This document shows, piece by piece, positions 1 through 6,760 of a DNA stretch of 11,083 nt. Origin of the DNA: Anaerolineales bacterium (GTDB lineage Bacteria > Chloroflexota > Anaerolineae > Anaerolineales > E44-bin32); the NCBI GenBank assembly GCA_030606845.1, contig JAUWFP010000048.1, forward strand, positions 1 through 11,083, read 5' to 3'. The notes beneath the pieces are model-generated. The model had not been told where the DNA came from. It did no database searches and was given only the letters and a program-made list of their open reading frames with translations. The translations under genes were made by a program, and so were the position numbers. Position 1 is the first letter of the stretch. Every line of letters begins with the position of its first letter.

Positions 1-1
1 G

Positions 2-23
2 GGGCCGACCCGAGTGTCAGCCC
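2..23. repeat. imperfect 8-6-8 hairpin, left-edge copy
   Basis: Arms GGGCCGAC (2-9) and GTCAGCCC (16-23) pair with one mismatch around the loop CCGAGT. It is nearly the same word as the perfect hairpin at 10703-10724, so this is a dispersed intergenic repeat whose left copy has decayed. Only the window-edge part is visible. Confidence 0.65.
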
Positions 24-48
24 ACAGCCATCACGCACCTGCACGCCT

Positions 49-83
49 AACCTCCCGCAGGTTTTTCTATCCTGCGGGAGGTT
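49..83. terminator. strong hairpin, terminator-like
   Basis: A perfect 13-bp stem (49-61 with 71-83; core CCTCCCGCAGG / CCTGCGGGAGG) encloses a T-rich 9-nt loop. Stem strength suits an intrinsic terminator, perhaps for a plus-strand gene ending left of the window. The T-run after the stem is short (TTTAA), however, so termination is plausible but not certain. It could instead be another member of the palindromic repeats in this region. Confidence 0.45.
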
Positions 84-101
84 TAACGCGCGTACCTCAG
101 A

Positions 102-138
102 GCGCAGGCTGCGCCTGCGCCCGGAAGCAGAGCTTCCG
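102..138. repeat. two adjacent palindromes with 3-nt loops
   Basis: Two perfect hairpins stand next to each other, one base apart. GCGCAGGC-TGC-GCCTGCGC spans 102-120, and CGGAAGC-AGA-GCTTCCG spans 122-138. Both have 3-nt loops and unrelated stem sequences. No U-tract follows, so they do not look like terminators. They resemble dispersed intergenic palindromic elements. Confidence 0.6.
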
Positions 139-263
139 CACTCCACATACAACCAACAACCCTCACCAGCGTGGGAAGAACCACGATGTACATCCCATGA
201 GCGCTGCTAAGCGTTCCTTAGAGACGTCCCTTTGAAACGTAAAGCCGAATCGATCGTTGTCGT

Positions 264-295
264 GGGGTGTGGGCAGACTGCTGCACCCGCACCCC
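264..295. repeat. 10-bp stem-loop
   Basis: GGGGTGTGGG (264-273) pairs with CCCGCACCCC (286-295), with one G-U pair, around a 12-nt loop that can form a small inner CAG/CTG stem. There is no poly-T after it on either strand. The function is unknown; it could be a repeat or a structured RNA fragment. Confidence 0.4.
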
Positions 296-475
296 CTTCC
301 GAATGGCTAGTGATGTAATCCGTATACGCCCGAGTTCCAAAGCCGGGCTATGCCCAATCCGTTCTGGCTTGCGTTTCAATGGGAAGAAGATCATCGAGAT
401 AAAGGTATCTCATCTTTCTTTCTCATATTTGCATGGTTGGTTCGAGCTGAGAGCTTGATGTTTGATCCAGGGGGC

Positions 476-525
476 GTGGGGGAGTGGAGTCCCCCACAGT
501 CCCCCTTTGGGGGATTTAGGGGGAA
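476..525. repeat. C/G-tract double palindrome
   Basis: Two hairpins sit 2 nt apart: GTGGGGGA-GTGGAG-TCCCCCAC (476-497, an 8-6-8 hairpin) and TCCCCC-TTT-GGGGGA (500-514). A further GGGGG tract follows at 519-523 and could compete for pairing with the C-tracts. Similar TCCCCCTTTGGGGGATTTAGGGGG-style intergenic repeats are familiar to me from other genomes, notably cyanobacteria, but I cannot verify relatedness here. Confidence 0.55.
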
Positions 526-623
526 GAAAAGAAAAGGCAACTCATCACATCTGCGGATTCCGGCATATAAAAGGTCCATCAACTGAGGTATCCGCGTTTA
601 TGTCACCTTTACACACACCTAAT

Positions 624-1730
624 CTACGTCAGCACATCCACCTTCACTGTCACCCGCTCCAGCTCCTCAGGCAGAACATCCACACCCAACCCTGGCCTAT
701 CGGGCACATCAATCGTACTGTCCGAATTGAGCATGAAGCGCGGTTCAGCGATATCAGGGTCATAGTAGCGGTCACTTGCGGAGATGTCGCCTGGAAGCGT
801 GAATCCGGGAAGCGAGGCGAGCGCAAGATTCGCGGCGCGGCCAATTCCCGTCTCCAACATGCCGCCACACCAAACAGGAACCCCTTCCCTGAGGCAACAA
901 TCATGAATAGCGATCGCCTCTGTTAACCCACCAACACGACCGGATTTGATGTTGATCACCCGGCATGCTTCGATGGCGATTGCCTGACCTGCATGGCGCT
1001 GATTGCGGATTGACTCGTCCAAGCATAAGGGGGTTTTAATTTGCGCCTGCAGCGCAGCATGATCAATCAAATCGTCCTCTGCCAAAGGTTGCTCGATCAT
1101 GGACAGATCCAATGAGTCGAGATCCTTGAATAGCGGCGCATCACTCAACGCATACGCCGAGTTCGCGTCGACCTGGAGATTGATATCGGGGTAACGATCA
1201 CGGACTGCACTTGCAACCTCCATGTCGGCACTGGGTTTAATCTTAATCTTGATCCTGCCATAACCAAGTTGCAGATACTCTCCCACCTTCGCGATCATCG
1301 CCTCCGGGTTCTCCTGGATCCCAACCGATACGCCTACGGGTACGCTATGCTTCTCTCCTCCAAAAAGCTCCCTAAGGCATTTCCCATCAAGCTTGCCTCC
1401 TATGTCCCACAATGCCATTTCAAGCCCAGCACGAGCGAGTGGATGCCCTTTATAAGCTTGTAAATGCTGCTTCAGCTCACGTGGGTGTGAAATCGGCCTA
1501 TTGAGGATGGCCGGGATGAAGAAATCTCGCAGGACGTGCCAGGCGGTTTCCACAGTCTCATAAGAAAATCCGGGCACACGGGTTGCGACACACTCACCCC
1601 ACCCGTCTAACCCTTCTGAGTAAACTCTCACGAGCAAACATTCTCTATCGAGCTCTTCCCCAAAGGAGGTGATGAAGGTGTTCTTTAATCTCATTTTGAT
1701 GTGATGTAACTCGATGCGTTCGATTCGCAT
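624..1730 (-). CDS. menC: o-succinylbenzoate synthase / N-acylamino acid racemase
   Basis: This 368-residue enolase-superfamily enzyme belongs to the muconate-lactonizing subgroup and has the usual length of the NSAR/OSBS family. Visible features are an N-terminal capping domain, the KIKIK stretch with the catalytic lysines (K161/K163), metal ligands D188 (VDANSAY), E213 (IEQPL) and D238 (LDES), the second catalytic lysine K262 (NIKSGRVGG), and the GGMLETGIGR segment near 289-298. All key residues are present. Family enzymes make o-succinylbenzoate for menaquinone, racemise N-succinylamino acids, or do both; sequence does not separate these. The start ATG overlaps the stop of the upstream GNAT gene as TAATG, indicating translational coupling. 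No other men gene is visible. The symbol is the conventional one for the family, and the biochemical role stays open. Confidence 0.88.
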   Translation of the reverse strand: MRIERIELHHIKMRLKNTFITSFGEELDRECLLVRVYSEGLDGWGECVATRVPGFSYETVETAWHVLRDFFIPAILNRPISHPRELKQHLQAYKGHPLARAGLEMALWDIGGKLDGKCLRELFGGEKHSVPVGVSVGIQENPEAMIAKVGEYLQLGYGRIKIKIKPSADMEVASAVRDRYPDINLQVDANSAYALSDAPLFKDLDSLDLSMIEQPLAEDDLIDHAALQAQIKTPLCLDESIRNQRHAGQAIAIEACRVINIKSGRVGGLTEAIAIHDCCLREGVPVWCGGMLETGIGRAANLALASLPGFTLPGDISASDRYYDPDIAEPRFMLNSDSTIDVPDRPGLGVDVLPEELERVTVKVDVLT

Positions 1731-2611
1731 TAACCTAGCTTCCCTTCTCCATGCGTGAGCACATAGTAGGATCGAGGCGGCTCCTCACCCTTGAGGAACA
1801 GGAAATCAGTAACAAGATAACCTGCGGCAAACAAGGATGTGAAGACCTCCCGTGAGTGCTCCCGCCAACGCTTGGCGACACCAAGATCGAGTTCCTTCAG
1901 TGCGTGAAAATCAGGCGGAATCTCAACCAATGCGATCACACCTTCGGGAGTATCGATTGCCTCGCCCGGGACCAGGCGACCTGCATCATCCAGAATCGAA
2001 GGGTTCACTGTCTCCGCGCCAGCATCGAGATAGTGTGCCATGTTGAGCGGCTTCCGCGCCCCTTCAAAACGAGAGGAAACACGGGGGGATGTTACCCACC
2101 AATCCACTTGAAATCGGTCGGACTCTACGCCTGTGTTCAAGGCATCGCGCATCTCTCCGTAGGCGCGCTGGAGGTATGTATCACATACGGCACCAAGCCG
2201 TCGAATATTCAAATGCGCGTTTCGAGAGAGCAGCGGGTCGTACGTCCATGTAACCAGGCGAATTCCCTGTTTGAGAACCTCTTCCCGTTGAGCCCGCTTC
2301 AACGCAAAGCCGATGCCGCGATCTCGGTACGCAGGATGCACGCCTACCTGGTGCGAACAATGCTTCAAACACGTCATCGCCATGCGATCCGGGCTCTCCG
2401 CATCGGTGCCCAGAAATCCCAACAAGTAGCCGACTAATTTACCTTGATCAAAAGCCCCCAGAACGGCACCACCGTTGTGACTGATGGCCATTGAAAGATG
2501 GGCAGGTACTATGTCAGTCTCACTCCCCGACCATACGATTCGCTGTAAATCTTCCGCTTGCACCATTTCTTCATATAAGAATATCGACCGTATCTCAATC
2601 CCGTCTATCAT
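1730..2611 (-). CDS. GNAT acyltransferase with C-terminal extension domain
   Basis: This 293-residue protein resembles the COG3375-type predicted GNAT acetyltransferases. The acyl-CoA-binding motif A is at about 89-105 (VGVHPAYRDRGIG, an R-x-x-G-x-G loop). The family-typical stretch TWTYDPLLSRNAHLNIRRLG is at 121-140, followed by the GAVCDTYL and SDRFQVDWW segments. Residues after about 175 form a second domain of unknown fold. It is the middle gene of the minus-strand operon: its ribosome binding site (AGGTGA) overlaps the stop of the SDR gene, and its TAA overlaps the ATG of the menC-like gene. Co-translation with an NSAR/OSBS enzyme suggests that the acyl acceptor may be an amino acid (known from the Geobacillus NSAR operon, where a GNAT succinyltransferase acts on D-amino acids). 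That role is inference; substrate and acyl donor are unknown. Confidence 0.82.
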   Translation of the reverse strand: MIDGIEIRSIFLYEEMVQAEDLQRIVWSGSETDIVPAHLSMAISHNGGAVLGAFDQGKLVGYLLGFLGTDAESPDRMAMTCLKHCSHQVGVHPAYRDRGIGFALKRAQREEVLKQGIRLVTWTYDPLLSRNAHLNIRRLGAVCDTYLQRAYGEMRDALNTGVESDRFQVDWWVTSPRVSSRFEGARKPLNMAHYLDAGAETVNPSILDDAGRLVPGEAIDTPEGVIALVEIPPDFHALKELDLGVAKRWREHSREVFTSLFAAGYLVTDFLFLKGEEPPRSYYVLTHGEGKLG

Positions 2612-2624
2612 CTCTTCACCTCTC
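2609..2624 (-). promoter_or_regulatory. RBS of the GNAT gene inside the SDR stop
   Basis: On the minus strand, GAGAGGTGA runs into the SDR stop codon TGA (2616-2618), with 4 nt between that stop and the ATG at 2609-2611. The Shine-Dalgarno element is therefore made of the last codons of the upstream gene. This fixes the start and points to coupled translation. Confidence 0.7.
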
Positions 2625-3551
2625 AGAAAACTGCCGTCTCAGCAGTTCCCAACCCCAATTCTTCTCACGGAGGTGATCTAGCCGATCCTCCATACGTGTC
2701 GGTGCAAGCCCGAATAATCTCGGTAAGGTGTCCAAATCGGTCGTCCGGTTTACCGCAAGGTAATCCAGCAAATTTGTTGAGGCCGGAGAATATCGCAGAG
2801 TTCTCTCCATCAACCAGGAAACCCCTCGTAAATACGGCGGGCGTGTTGGAATTATGATGCGGGTAATACTTGCTGCACGCATCACCATTGTAACGATCTG
2901 TCGAAGCGTAAAGTATTCAGGACCGCCGAGTTCAAACGTACCACCCTTTGTCTCCTCCTCATCTAAACTCCAGCCAATGCAAGTGGCGAGGTCTTCAACC
3001 CATAAAGGCTGCAGAACAGTCGAGCAATCGCCTGGAATGGGGAAGAACAATACCGACCCAGCCATGAGCATTGCCAATGAGGTTGTTAGGCTGTCATCGG
3101 GGCCAAAGAGGACCGCCGAACGCAAGATCGTGTAAGGCAAACTCGAAGTACGGATGTGGTTTTCTGCAATTGCCTTTGCCCGAATTTGAGGATATGCCGA
3201 GGCGGGATCTGCTCCTAACGTACTCAGATAGATGAAGCGTTCAACACCGGCCTCTTCTGCAGCTTTAACAAGCACCCTCGTCCCTTCGGCGTCAACAATC
3301 TCAGGGTCATCAAAGGTGTGACCTAATCCTGTCCCGGCGAGGTGGATCACAGCGGAGACATCCACCATCGCTGCTCGGATTCCCCGCTCATCGTCAAATG
3401 ATGAAAGCGCAACGTCCACGCTTACACCCGGAGGTAGCAAAGGAGATTCTACGGCAGGCTCAAGGAGCGTACGGATCGAATAACCATAGGTCGACAGGTT
3501 TCTCAGGACCGCCCTGCCGATAAAAGTTGTTCCTCCAGTCACTAAGAGCAT
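2616..3551 (-). CDS. atypical SDR, NAD(P)-binding epimerase/NDUFA9-like
   Basis: This 311-residue Rossmann-fold protein of the NAD-dependent epimerase/NmrA/NDUFA9-like type is the first gene of the minus-strand operon. The N-terminal nucleotide-binding loop reads TGGTTFIG (residues 5-12), where the middle glycine of the usual TGGTGFIG is Thr. Other family features are VIHLAG (68-73), FIYLSTLGAD (106-115), Y120-P-Q-I-R124-A-K126 in place of a clean YxxxK, and LQPLWVEDLA (180-189). The degenerate active site suggests an atypical SDR that may bind the nucleotide without classical dehydrogenase chemistry. The C-terminus (about 235-311) is basic and helical. ATG start with RBS GAGGA (3557-3561) 5 nt upstream. 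The substrate is unknown; a role with the GNAT and menC-like products is inferred only from the operon. Confidence 0.8.
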   Translation of the reverse strand: MLLVTGGTTFIGRAVLRNLSTYGYSIRTLLEPAVESPLLPPGVSVDVALSSFDDERGIRAAMVDVSAVIHLAGTGLGHTFDDPEIVDAEGTRVLVKAAEEAGVERFIYLSTLGADPASAYPQIRAKAIAENHIRTSSLPYTILRSAVLFGPDDSLTTSLAMLMAGSVLFFPIPGDCSTVLQPLWVEDLATCIGWSLDEEETKGGTFELGGPEYFTLRQIVTMVMRAASITRIIIPTRPPYLRGVSWLMERTLRYSPASTNLLDYLAVNRTTDLDTLPRLFGLAPTRMEDRLDHLREKNWGWELLRRQFSER

Positions 3552-3563
3552 GGGATTCCTCGA

Positions 3564-3582
3564 ACCTCACTTCTTGTGAGGT
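3564..3582. promoter_or_regulatory. inverted repeat in the SDR operon leader
   Basis: ACCTCAC (3564-3570) and GTGAGGT (3576-3582) form a perfect 7-bp dyad with a 5-nt spacer. It lies only 12 nt upstream of the SDR start codon, directly beside its RBS (3557-3561). It could be a leader hairpin that hides or exposes the RBS, or an operator. There is no direct evidence for either role. Confidence 0.35.
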
Positions 3583-3642
3583 CTCTAGTAAAGAAAAAAA
3601 CGTTATCTGGTCAATCTTCGAATTGATGTGCAACCGTAGCAG

Positions 3643-3651
3643 ATTTTAGCA
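3643..3651 (-). promoter_or_regulatory. candidate extended -10 promoter for the SDR-GNAT-menC operon
   Basis: On the minus strand the sequence reads TGCTAAAAT, which fits TGnTAtAAT with one mismatch. I see no good -35, which an extended -10 can do without. The predicted start near 3636 would give a leader of about 85 nt containing the 3564-3582 dyad. An alternative weak pair is TTGACC (3609-3614) with TTTACT (3587-3592), 16-bp spacer. Confidence 0.35.
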
Positions 3652-3731
3652 TAGGGTCATTTATTCTGAGCGCACCTAAACTCTGCGAATCGTGTTATGT
3701 AGACATAGGGGAATTAAATCAACCATCGATT

Positions 3732-3745
3732 AGGAGGGTGACGTG
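3732..3745 (+). promoter_or_regulatory. strong RBS and GTG start of fabF
   Basis: A full AGGAGG (3732-3737) lies 5 nt before GTG at 3743. This decides for the GTG start, and the resulting N-terminus (MSRRRVVITGLG) matches where FabF proteins begin. Confidence 0.8.
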
Positions 3746-4981
3746 TCTCGCAGACGTGTGGTTATCACGGGATTGGGATGTATCAGTCCGCTCGGTAATG
3801 ACATCCAGAGTACATGGAAAGCAGCGCTCGCTGGCGAATCGGGTGTTGGGTTAATAACCCTCTTCGAGACTACAGATTTCCAAACCCGTATCGCCGCTGA
3901 GGTCAAGGGGTTTGACCCGACTCAATTAATCGGCAAGCGCCTGGCGCGGCGGACGGACCGCTTCACGCAATTCGCATTAGAGGCAGCCGCGCAAGCGATA
4001 CAGGATTCTGGATTATCCATTGATGATGGAAACCGAGACCGGATCGGCGTGATCATAGGAAGCGGCATTGGCGGGGTTAGCACACTTGTCAATGCAAGTT
4101 GGAAGTACCTCGATCGTGGACCCAAGAATGTGAGCCCTCACATGATCCCCATGATGCTCCCTGACTCAGCACCTGGGCACATCGCCATCGCCCACGGCTT
4201 GCGAGGCCCGAACATGACCGTCGTGACAGCATGCGCTTCCAGCGCGAATGCAATTGGAGAAGCGACAGAGATGATCCGCAGAGGCGCGGCTGATGCCATC
4301 CTCGCCGGTGGAGCGGAGGCGGCGATCGTCCCCGTCGCGCTTGCCGGGTTCAACACGATGAAAGCGATCTCCACCCGCAATGATGCCCCAAAGAAAGCAT
4401 GTCGACCCTTCGATCTTGAACGGGATGGATTCATCATGGGCGAGGGCGCCGCCTGCCTGGTCCTAGAGTCTTATGAAACAGCCCATGCGCGTGGTGCGGA
4501 AATCCTGGCAGAGGTACTCGGCTACAGTGCCACGAGCGACGCGTTCCATATTACTGCCCCAGCTGAGAACGGTGCAGGCGCAGAGACCTGTATGCGTAAC
4601 GCGCTCGCAAATGCAGGCTTAGCGCCTGAAAATATCGACTACATCAACGCCCACGGGACTAGCACCAAACTCAACGACGTCAGCGAGACTCAGGCGATAA
4701 AAGCTGCGTTTGGTGAACACGCGTATCATCTTGCGATCTCATCGACGAAGTCAATGACAGGCCATTTACTCGGCGCGGCCGGGGCGATGGAATCCATTTT
4801 CTGTGTACTGGCTTTGCAGAATAATGTAATCCCACCCACCATCAATTACCAAATTCCCGACCCAGAATGCGATCTGGACTACGTGCCCAATGAGGCGCGC
4901 CAGCAGGAATTAACATATGTGATGACAAACTCTTTCGGGTTTGCTGGGCATAACGCTTGTTTAATATTCGGGAAGGTATAG
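3743..4981 (+). CDS. fabF: beta-ketoacyl-ACP synthase II
   Basis: This 412-residue condensing enzyme performs the decarboxylative elongation step of type II fatty acid synthesis, joining malonyl-ACP to acyl-ACP in the cytoplasm. The thiolase-fold Cys-His-His triad is complete: C164 in VVTACASSANA, H304 in NAHGTSTKLND and H341 in STKSMTGHLLGAAG, with the conserved K336. The C-terminal NSFGFAGHNACLIF segment (396-409) is also typical. The length is normal for KAS II. It starts at GTG with a strong RBS. fabH follows 17 nt after the stop on the same strand, so the two form an elongation/initiation pair. No acpP, fabD or fabG is adjacent. The 191-bp upstream region is shared with the divergent SDR operon; I see no convincing plus-strand -35/-10 pair there. 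A weak dyad TATGT-AG-ACATA (3696-3707) may be part of the control region. Confidence 0.95.
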   Translation: MSRRRVVITGLGCISPLGNDIQSTWKAALAGESGVGLITLFETTDFQTRIAAEVKGFDPTQLIGKRLARRTDRFTQFALEAAAQAIQDSGLSIDDGNRDRIGVIIGSGIGGVSTLVNASWKYLDRGPKNVSPHMIPMMLPDSAPGHIAIAHGLRGPNMTVVTACASSANAIGEATEMIRRGAADAILAGGAEAAIVPVALAGFNTMKAISTRNDAPKKACRPFDLERDGFIMGEGAACLVLESYETAHARGAEILAEVLGYSATSDAFHITAPAENGAGAETCMRNALANAGLAPENIDYINAHGTSTKLNDVSETQAIKAAFGEHAYHLAISSTKSMTGHLLGAAGAMESIFCVLALQNNVIPPTINYQIPDPECDLDYVPNEARQQELTYVMTNSFGFAGHNACLIFGKV

Positions 4982-4998
4982 AAAGGTTTTGATGCCTT

Positions 4999-6126
4999 AT
5001 GAATAGGTTTGCACACGTCACCGGCTGGGGAATGGCGGCGCCAGACCGAGTTCTAACCAACGACGATCTTGCCAAGATGGTCGATACAAATGATGAATGG
5101 ATACTCTCCCGTACAGGAATCAGCGAACGTCGCATCGCTGAGCCAGGAGAGTCCACAGCAACGCTTGCAGTAGATGCGGCACTCCGAGCGCTAGAGTCAA
5201 CGGACATCAACGCTAAAGACATCGATCTCATCATTGTCGCCACGTCTACTCCTGAGTACATCTTCCCTTCGACTGCGTGTATTGTTCAAGATAAAATTGG
5301 AGCGTCTCGCGCCGGCGCGTTCGACATCTCCGCGGCGTGCACGGGATTCATTTATGCCGTAAATATGGCTGCGCAGGCAATTCGAACCGGTTCGATTGAG
5401 AATGCTCTTGTCATAGGAGCCGAAACGCTCTCCCGTTTCACGAATTGGGAGGATAGGGATACTTGCGTCCTTTTTGGGGATGGCGCGGGCGCCTTCGTCC
5501 TGCAGTCTAGCGATCAACCCGGGGGTGTTCTCACCTGCGTTATGCGTTCTGATGGGTCCGGTGAAAGCCTGCTCTCACTGCCCGCCGGGGGAAGCAAACT
5601 TCCCGCCTCTCATGAAACCGTCGACAAGAAACAGCATACAATCCAAATGAATGGCCGCGAGGTTTTTCGCTTCGCGACGCGCGTGATGGCTTCAGCCACA
5701 CGCGAAGCGGTATCACTCGCCAGTTGGGAACTGGATGATGTTACATGGGTAATCCCTCATCAAGCGAATATGCGCATCATTGAAGCCGCAGCTCGCGGAT
5801 TGAGAATGCCTATAGAGAAGTTCGTTATCAACCTGAGCCGTTATGGTAATACTTCAACAGCATCCATCCCCATTGCCACTTGCGAAGCCCTGGAAAGTGG
5901 GAGGATTCAAGACGGCGATCACCTGGTTCTGGTTGGATTCGGTGCTGGTCTCACTTGGGGCGCTTTAACGCTCGAATGGGTCCTCCCTGAACGCAAGATC
6001 TCGCGCGCCGCGCGCCGACGTCGTGCCATCCTCGTGTTCCTGGCACGTGTCAGGTCATTCGTACGACGCCTTAGACGCAAGATTGAGGGGTTGATATGGG
6101 GAACGTCTTCTAACGATCCCATCTAG
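4999..6126 (+). CDS. fabH: beta-ketoacyl-ACP synthase III with Arg-rich C-terminal tail
   Basis: KAS III condenses an acyl-CoA primer with malonyl-ACP to start fatty acid synthesis. The Cys-His-Asn triad is intact: C114 in DISAACTGFIYA, H254 in VIPHQANMRI and N284 in SRYGNTSTASIP, plus the NTNDEW/RTGI-type N-terminal region (here DTNDEWILSRTGISERRI, 29-46) and the closing GFGAGLTWGA (313-322). A normal FabH would end near residue 328. This one runs to 375, with a tail holding 14 Arg/Lys in residues 331-361 and hydrophobic patches (AILVFL, GLIW). The tail is in frame up to TAG, so it is not an obvious frameshift. It may be an amphipathic helix that binds membrane or acidic partners (inference). 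A modest GAAAGG lies 12 nt before the ATG; an in-frame TGA at 4988-4990 excludes a longer start. Confidence 0.94.
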   Translation: MNRFAHVTGWGMAAPDRVLTNDDLAKMVDTNDEWILSRTGISERRIAEPGESTATLAVDAALRALESTDINAKDIDLIIVATSTPEYIFPSTACIVQDKIGASRAGAFDISAACTGFIYAVNMAAQAIRTGSIENALVIGAETLSRFTNWEDRDTCVLFGDGAGAFVLQSSDQPGGVLTCVMRSDGSGESLLSLPAGGSKLPASHETVDKKQHTIQMNGREVFRFATRVMASATREAVSLASWELDDVTWVIPHQANMRIIEAAARGLRMPIEKFVINLSRYGNTSTASIPIATCEALESGRIQDGDHLVLVGFGAGLTWGALTLEWVLPERKISRAARRRRAILVFLARVRSFVRRLRRKIEGLIWGTSSNDPI

Positions 6127-6152
6127 ACGCTGCGTGTAACACGAAAAAAAGG

Positions 6153-6196
6153 CGACCTGAAGAAGCTGTGTCAATCTTCAGGTCGTTTCTAGTTTT
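6153..6196. terminator. bidirectional intrinsic terminator between fabH and trxA
   Basis: A perfect 10-bp stem CGACCTGAAG (6153-6162) / CTTCAGGTCG (6176-6185) with a 13-nt loop is followed by TTTCTAGTTTT on the plus strand. On the minus strand it is followed by a run of seven T (6144-6150 read in reverse). It begins 27 nt after the fabH stop and sits beyond the trxA stop at 6243, so it can end both convergent transcripts. Confidence 0.85.
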
Positions 6197-6242
6197 ACAG
6201 GATGCTGTGATGCATTGCGATAACGGTGGTTAGTCGCTTATA

Positions 6243-6587
6243 TCAATCAGATCCAGTCGTCTCCAAGAAAGTGTCAACCATTTCCTTCAGGAAGGGCTCG
6301 GGGACTGCGCCCACTTGCTGGTGCACAACGTTCCCGTTTGCGATCAGAAGCATAGTGGGAATCCCCTGCACGCCATATTCCATCGCCCACTTCGGGTTTT
6401 CATCGGTGTTTACTTTTGCTACGATGAGCTTGCCAGCATAGTCCTTCGCAATCGTCTCCAGGATTGGTCCTACCATCTTGCACGGACCACACCACGGCGC
6501 CCAGAAATCTACGATTACAGGGAGCTCGGACTGCAGAACAGCCTTCTCAAAAATATCATCGGCAACATTTATCGGTTCTTCAATCAT
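6243..6587 (-). CDS. trxA: thioredoxin
   Basis: This is a single-domain thioredoxin of 114 residues, the usual length. The active site WCGPC lies at 32-36 in the FWAPWCGPCK context, and the cis-proline loop GIPTMLL is at about 75-81. The buried Asp before the active site (VDFWAPW) and the KVNTDENP strand/helix turn are conserved. It would serve as a cytoplasmic thiol-disulfide reductant for thioredoxin-dependent enzymes, recycled by thioredoxin reductase, which is not in this window. ATG start; GAGGAG (6599-6604) lies 11 nt upstream, longer than ideal, with an A-rich spacer. It is monocistronic, with its own candidate -10 (6624-6629) and the shared terminator at 6153-6196. Confidence 0.95.
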   Translation of the reverse strand: MIEEPINVADDIFEKAVLQSELPVIVDFWAPWCGPCKMVGPILETIAKDYAGKLIVAKVNTDENPKWAMEYGVQGIPTMLLIANGNVVHQQVGAVPEPFLKEMVDTFLETTGSD

Positions 6588-6619
6588 TTTGTTTTTTACT
6601 CCTCATGAATATTCTCAAA

Positions 6620-6643
6620 GGGAATTATAACCATCAATTCCCC
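6620..6643 (-). promoter_or_regulatory. trxA -10 box under a 7-bp inverted repeat
   Basis: On the minus strand TATAAT (6624-6629) stands about 30 nt before the trxA RBS-start region, a plausible -10. No good -35 is visible at 16-18 bp. GGGAATT (6620-6626) and AATTCCC (6636-6642) form a perfect dyad with a 9-nt spacer that overlaps this -10, as an operator would. The promoter call is moderate and the operator role is inferred from position only. Confidence 0.45.
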
Positions 6644-6718
6644 AATATAGGTTAGATTCAAAAACACAAAAAAAGTTACATTCTGACGAAAGAAATGCAG
6701 AACCCTCGATTCGATGGG

Positions 6719-6727
6719 TGATATAAT
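6719..6727 (+). promoter_or_regulatory. extended -10 promoter for the zinc-ribbon-scpA operon
   Basis: The sequence TGATATAAT matches the extended -10 consensus TGnTATAAT exactly. The start would fall near 6734, giving a leader of about 27 nt before the ATG at 6761. I see no matching -35, which extended -10 promoters often lack. Confidence 0.6.
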
Positions 6728-6760
6728 CCAGATAACCATCCATCGAAAGCTCAAGAGCAT

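Larger units (their letters stand above)
1..623. other. noncoding region rich in palindromes
   Basis: I see no convincing gene here. Short open frames exist on both strands, but none has a recognisable domain, a good ribosome binding site or protein-like composition. The region instead contains a run of hairpins (about 2-23, 49-83, 102-120, 122-138, 264-295, 476-497, 500-514), listed separately. It lies downstream of the menC-like gene, which ends at 624 on the minus strand. I found no strong intrinsic terminator with a U-tract for that gene. The stretch from about 300 to 470 shows nothing I can name. Confidence 0.6.

Noticed and set aside
1..623. Possible CRISPR, tRNA or mobile element in the left noncoding region
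   Set aside because: The palindromes differ in sequence and spacing, so there is no regular repeat-spacer pattern. No cloverleaf with a tRNA T-loop was found, and no transposase or long terminal inverted repeats are visible.
462..926. Open frame of 154 residues on the plus strand
   Set aside because: More than half of it is antisense to the well-supported menC-like gene, and the first part runs through C/G-tract hairpins. No domain or RBS is visible.
1856..2437. Open frame of 193 residues on the plus strand
   Set aside because: It lies fully antisense to the GNAT gene, whose family motifs and operon spacing are clear. The composition is not protein-like.
3696..3707. TATGT-AG-ACATA as an operator or -10 for fabF
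   Set aside because: Only 5-bp arms, and a -10 reading of TATGTA matches the consensus at three positions. It does not resemble the FapR operator as I remember it. Kept only as a remark in the fabF entry.
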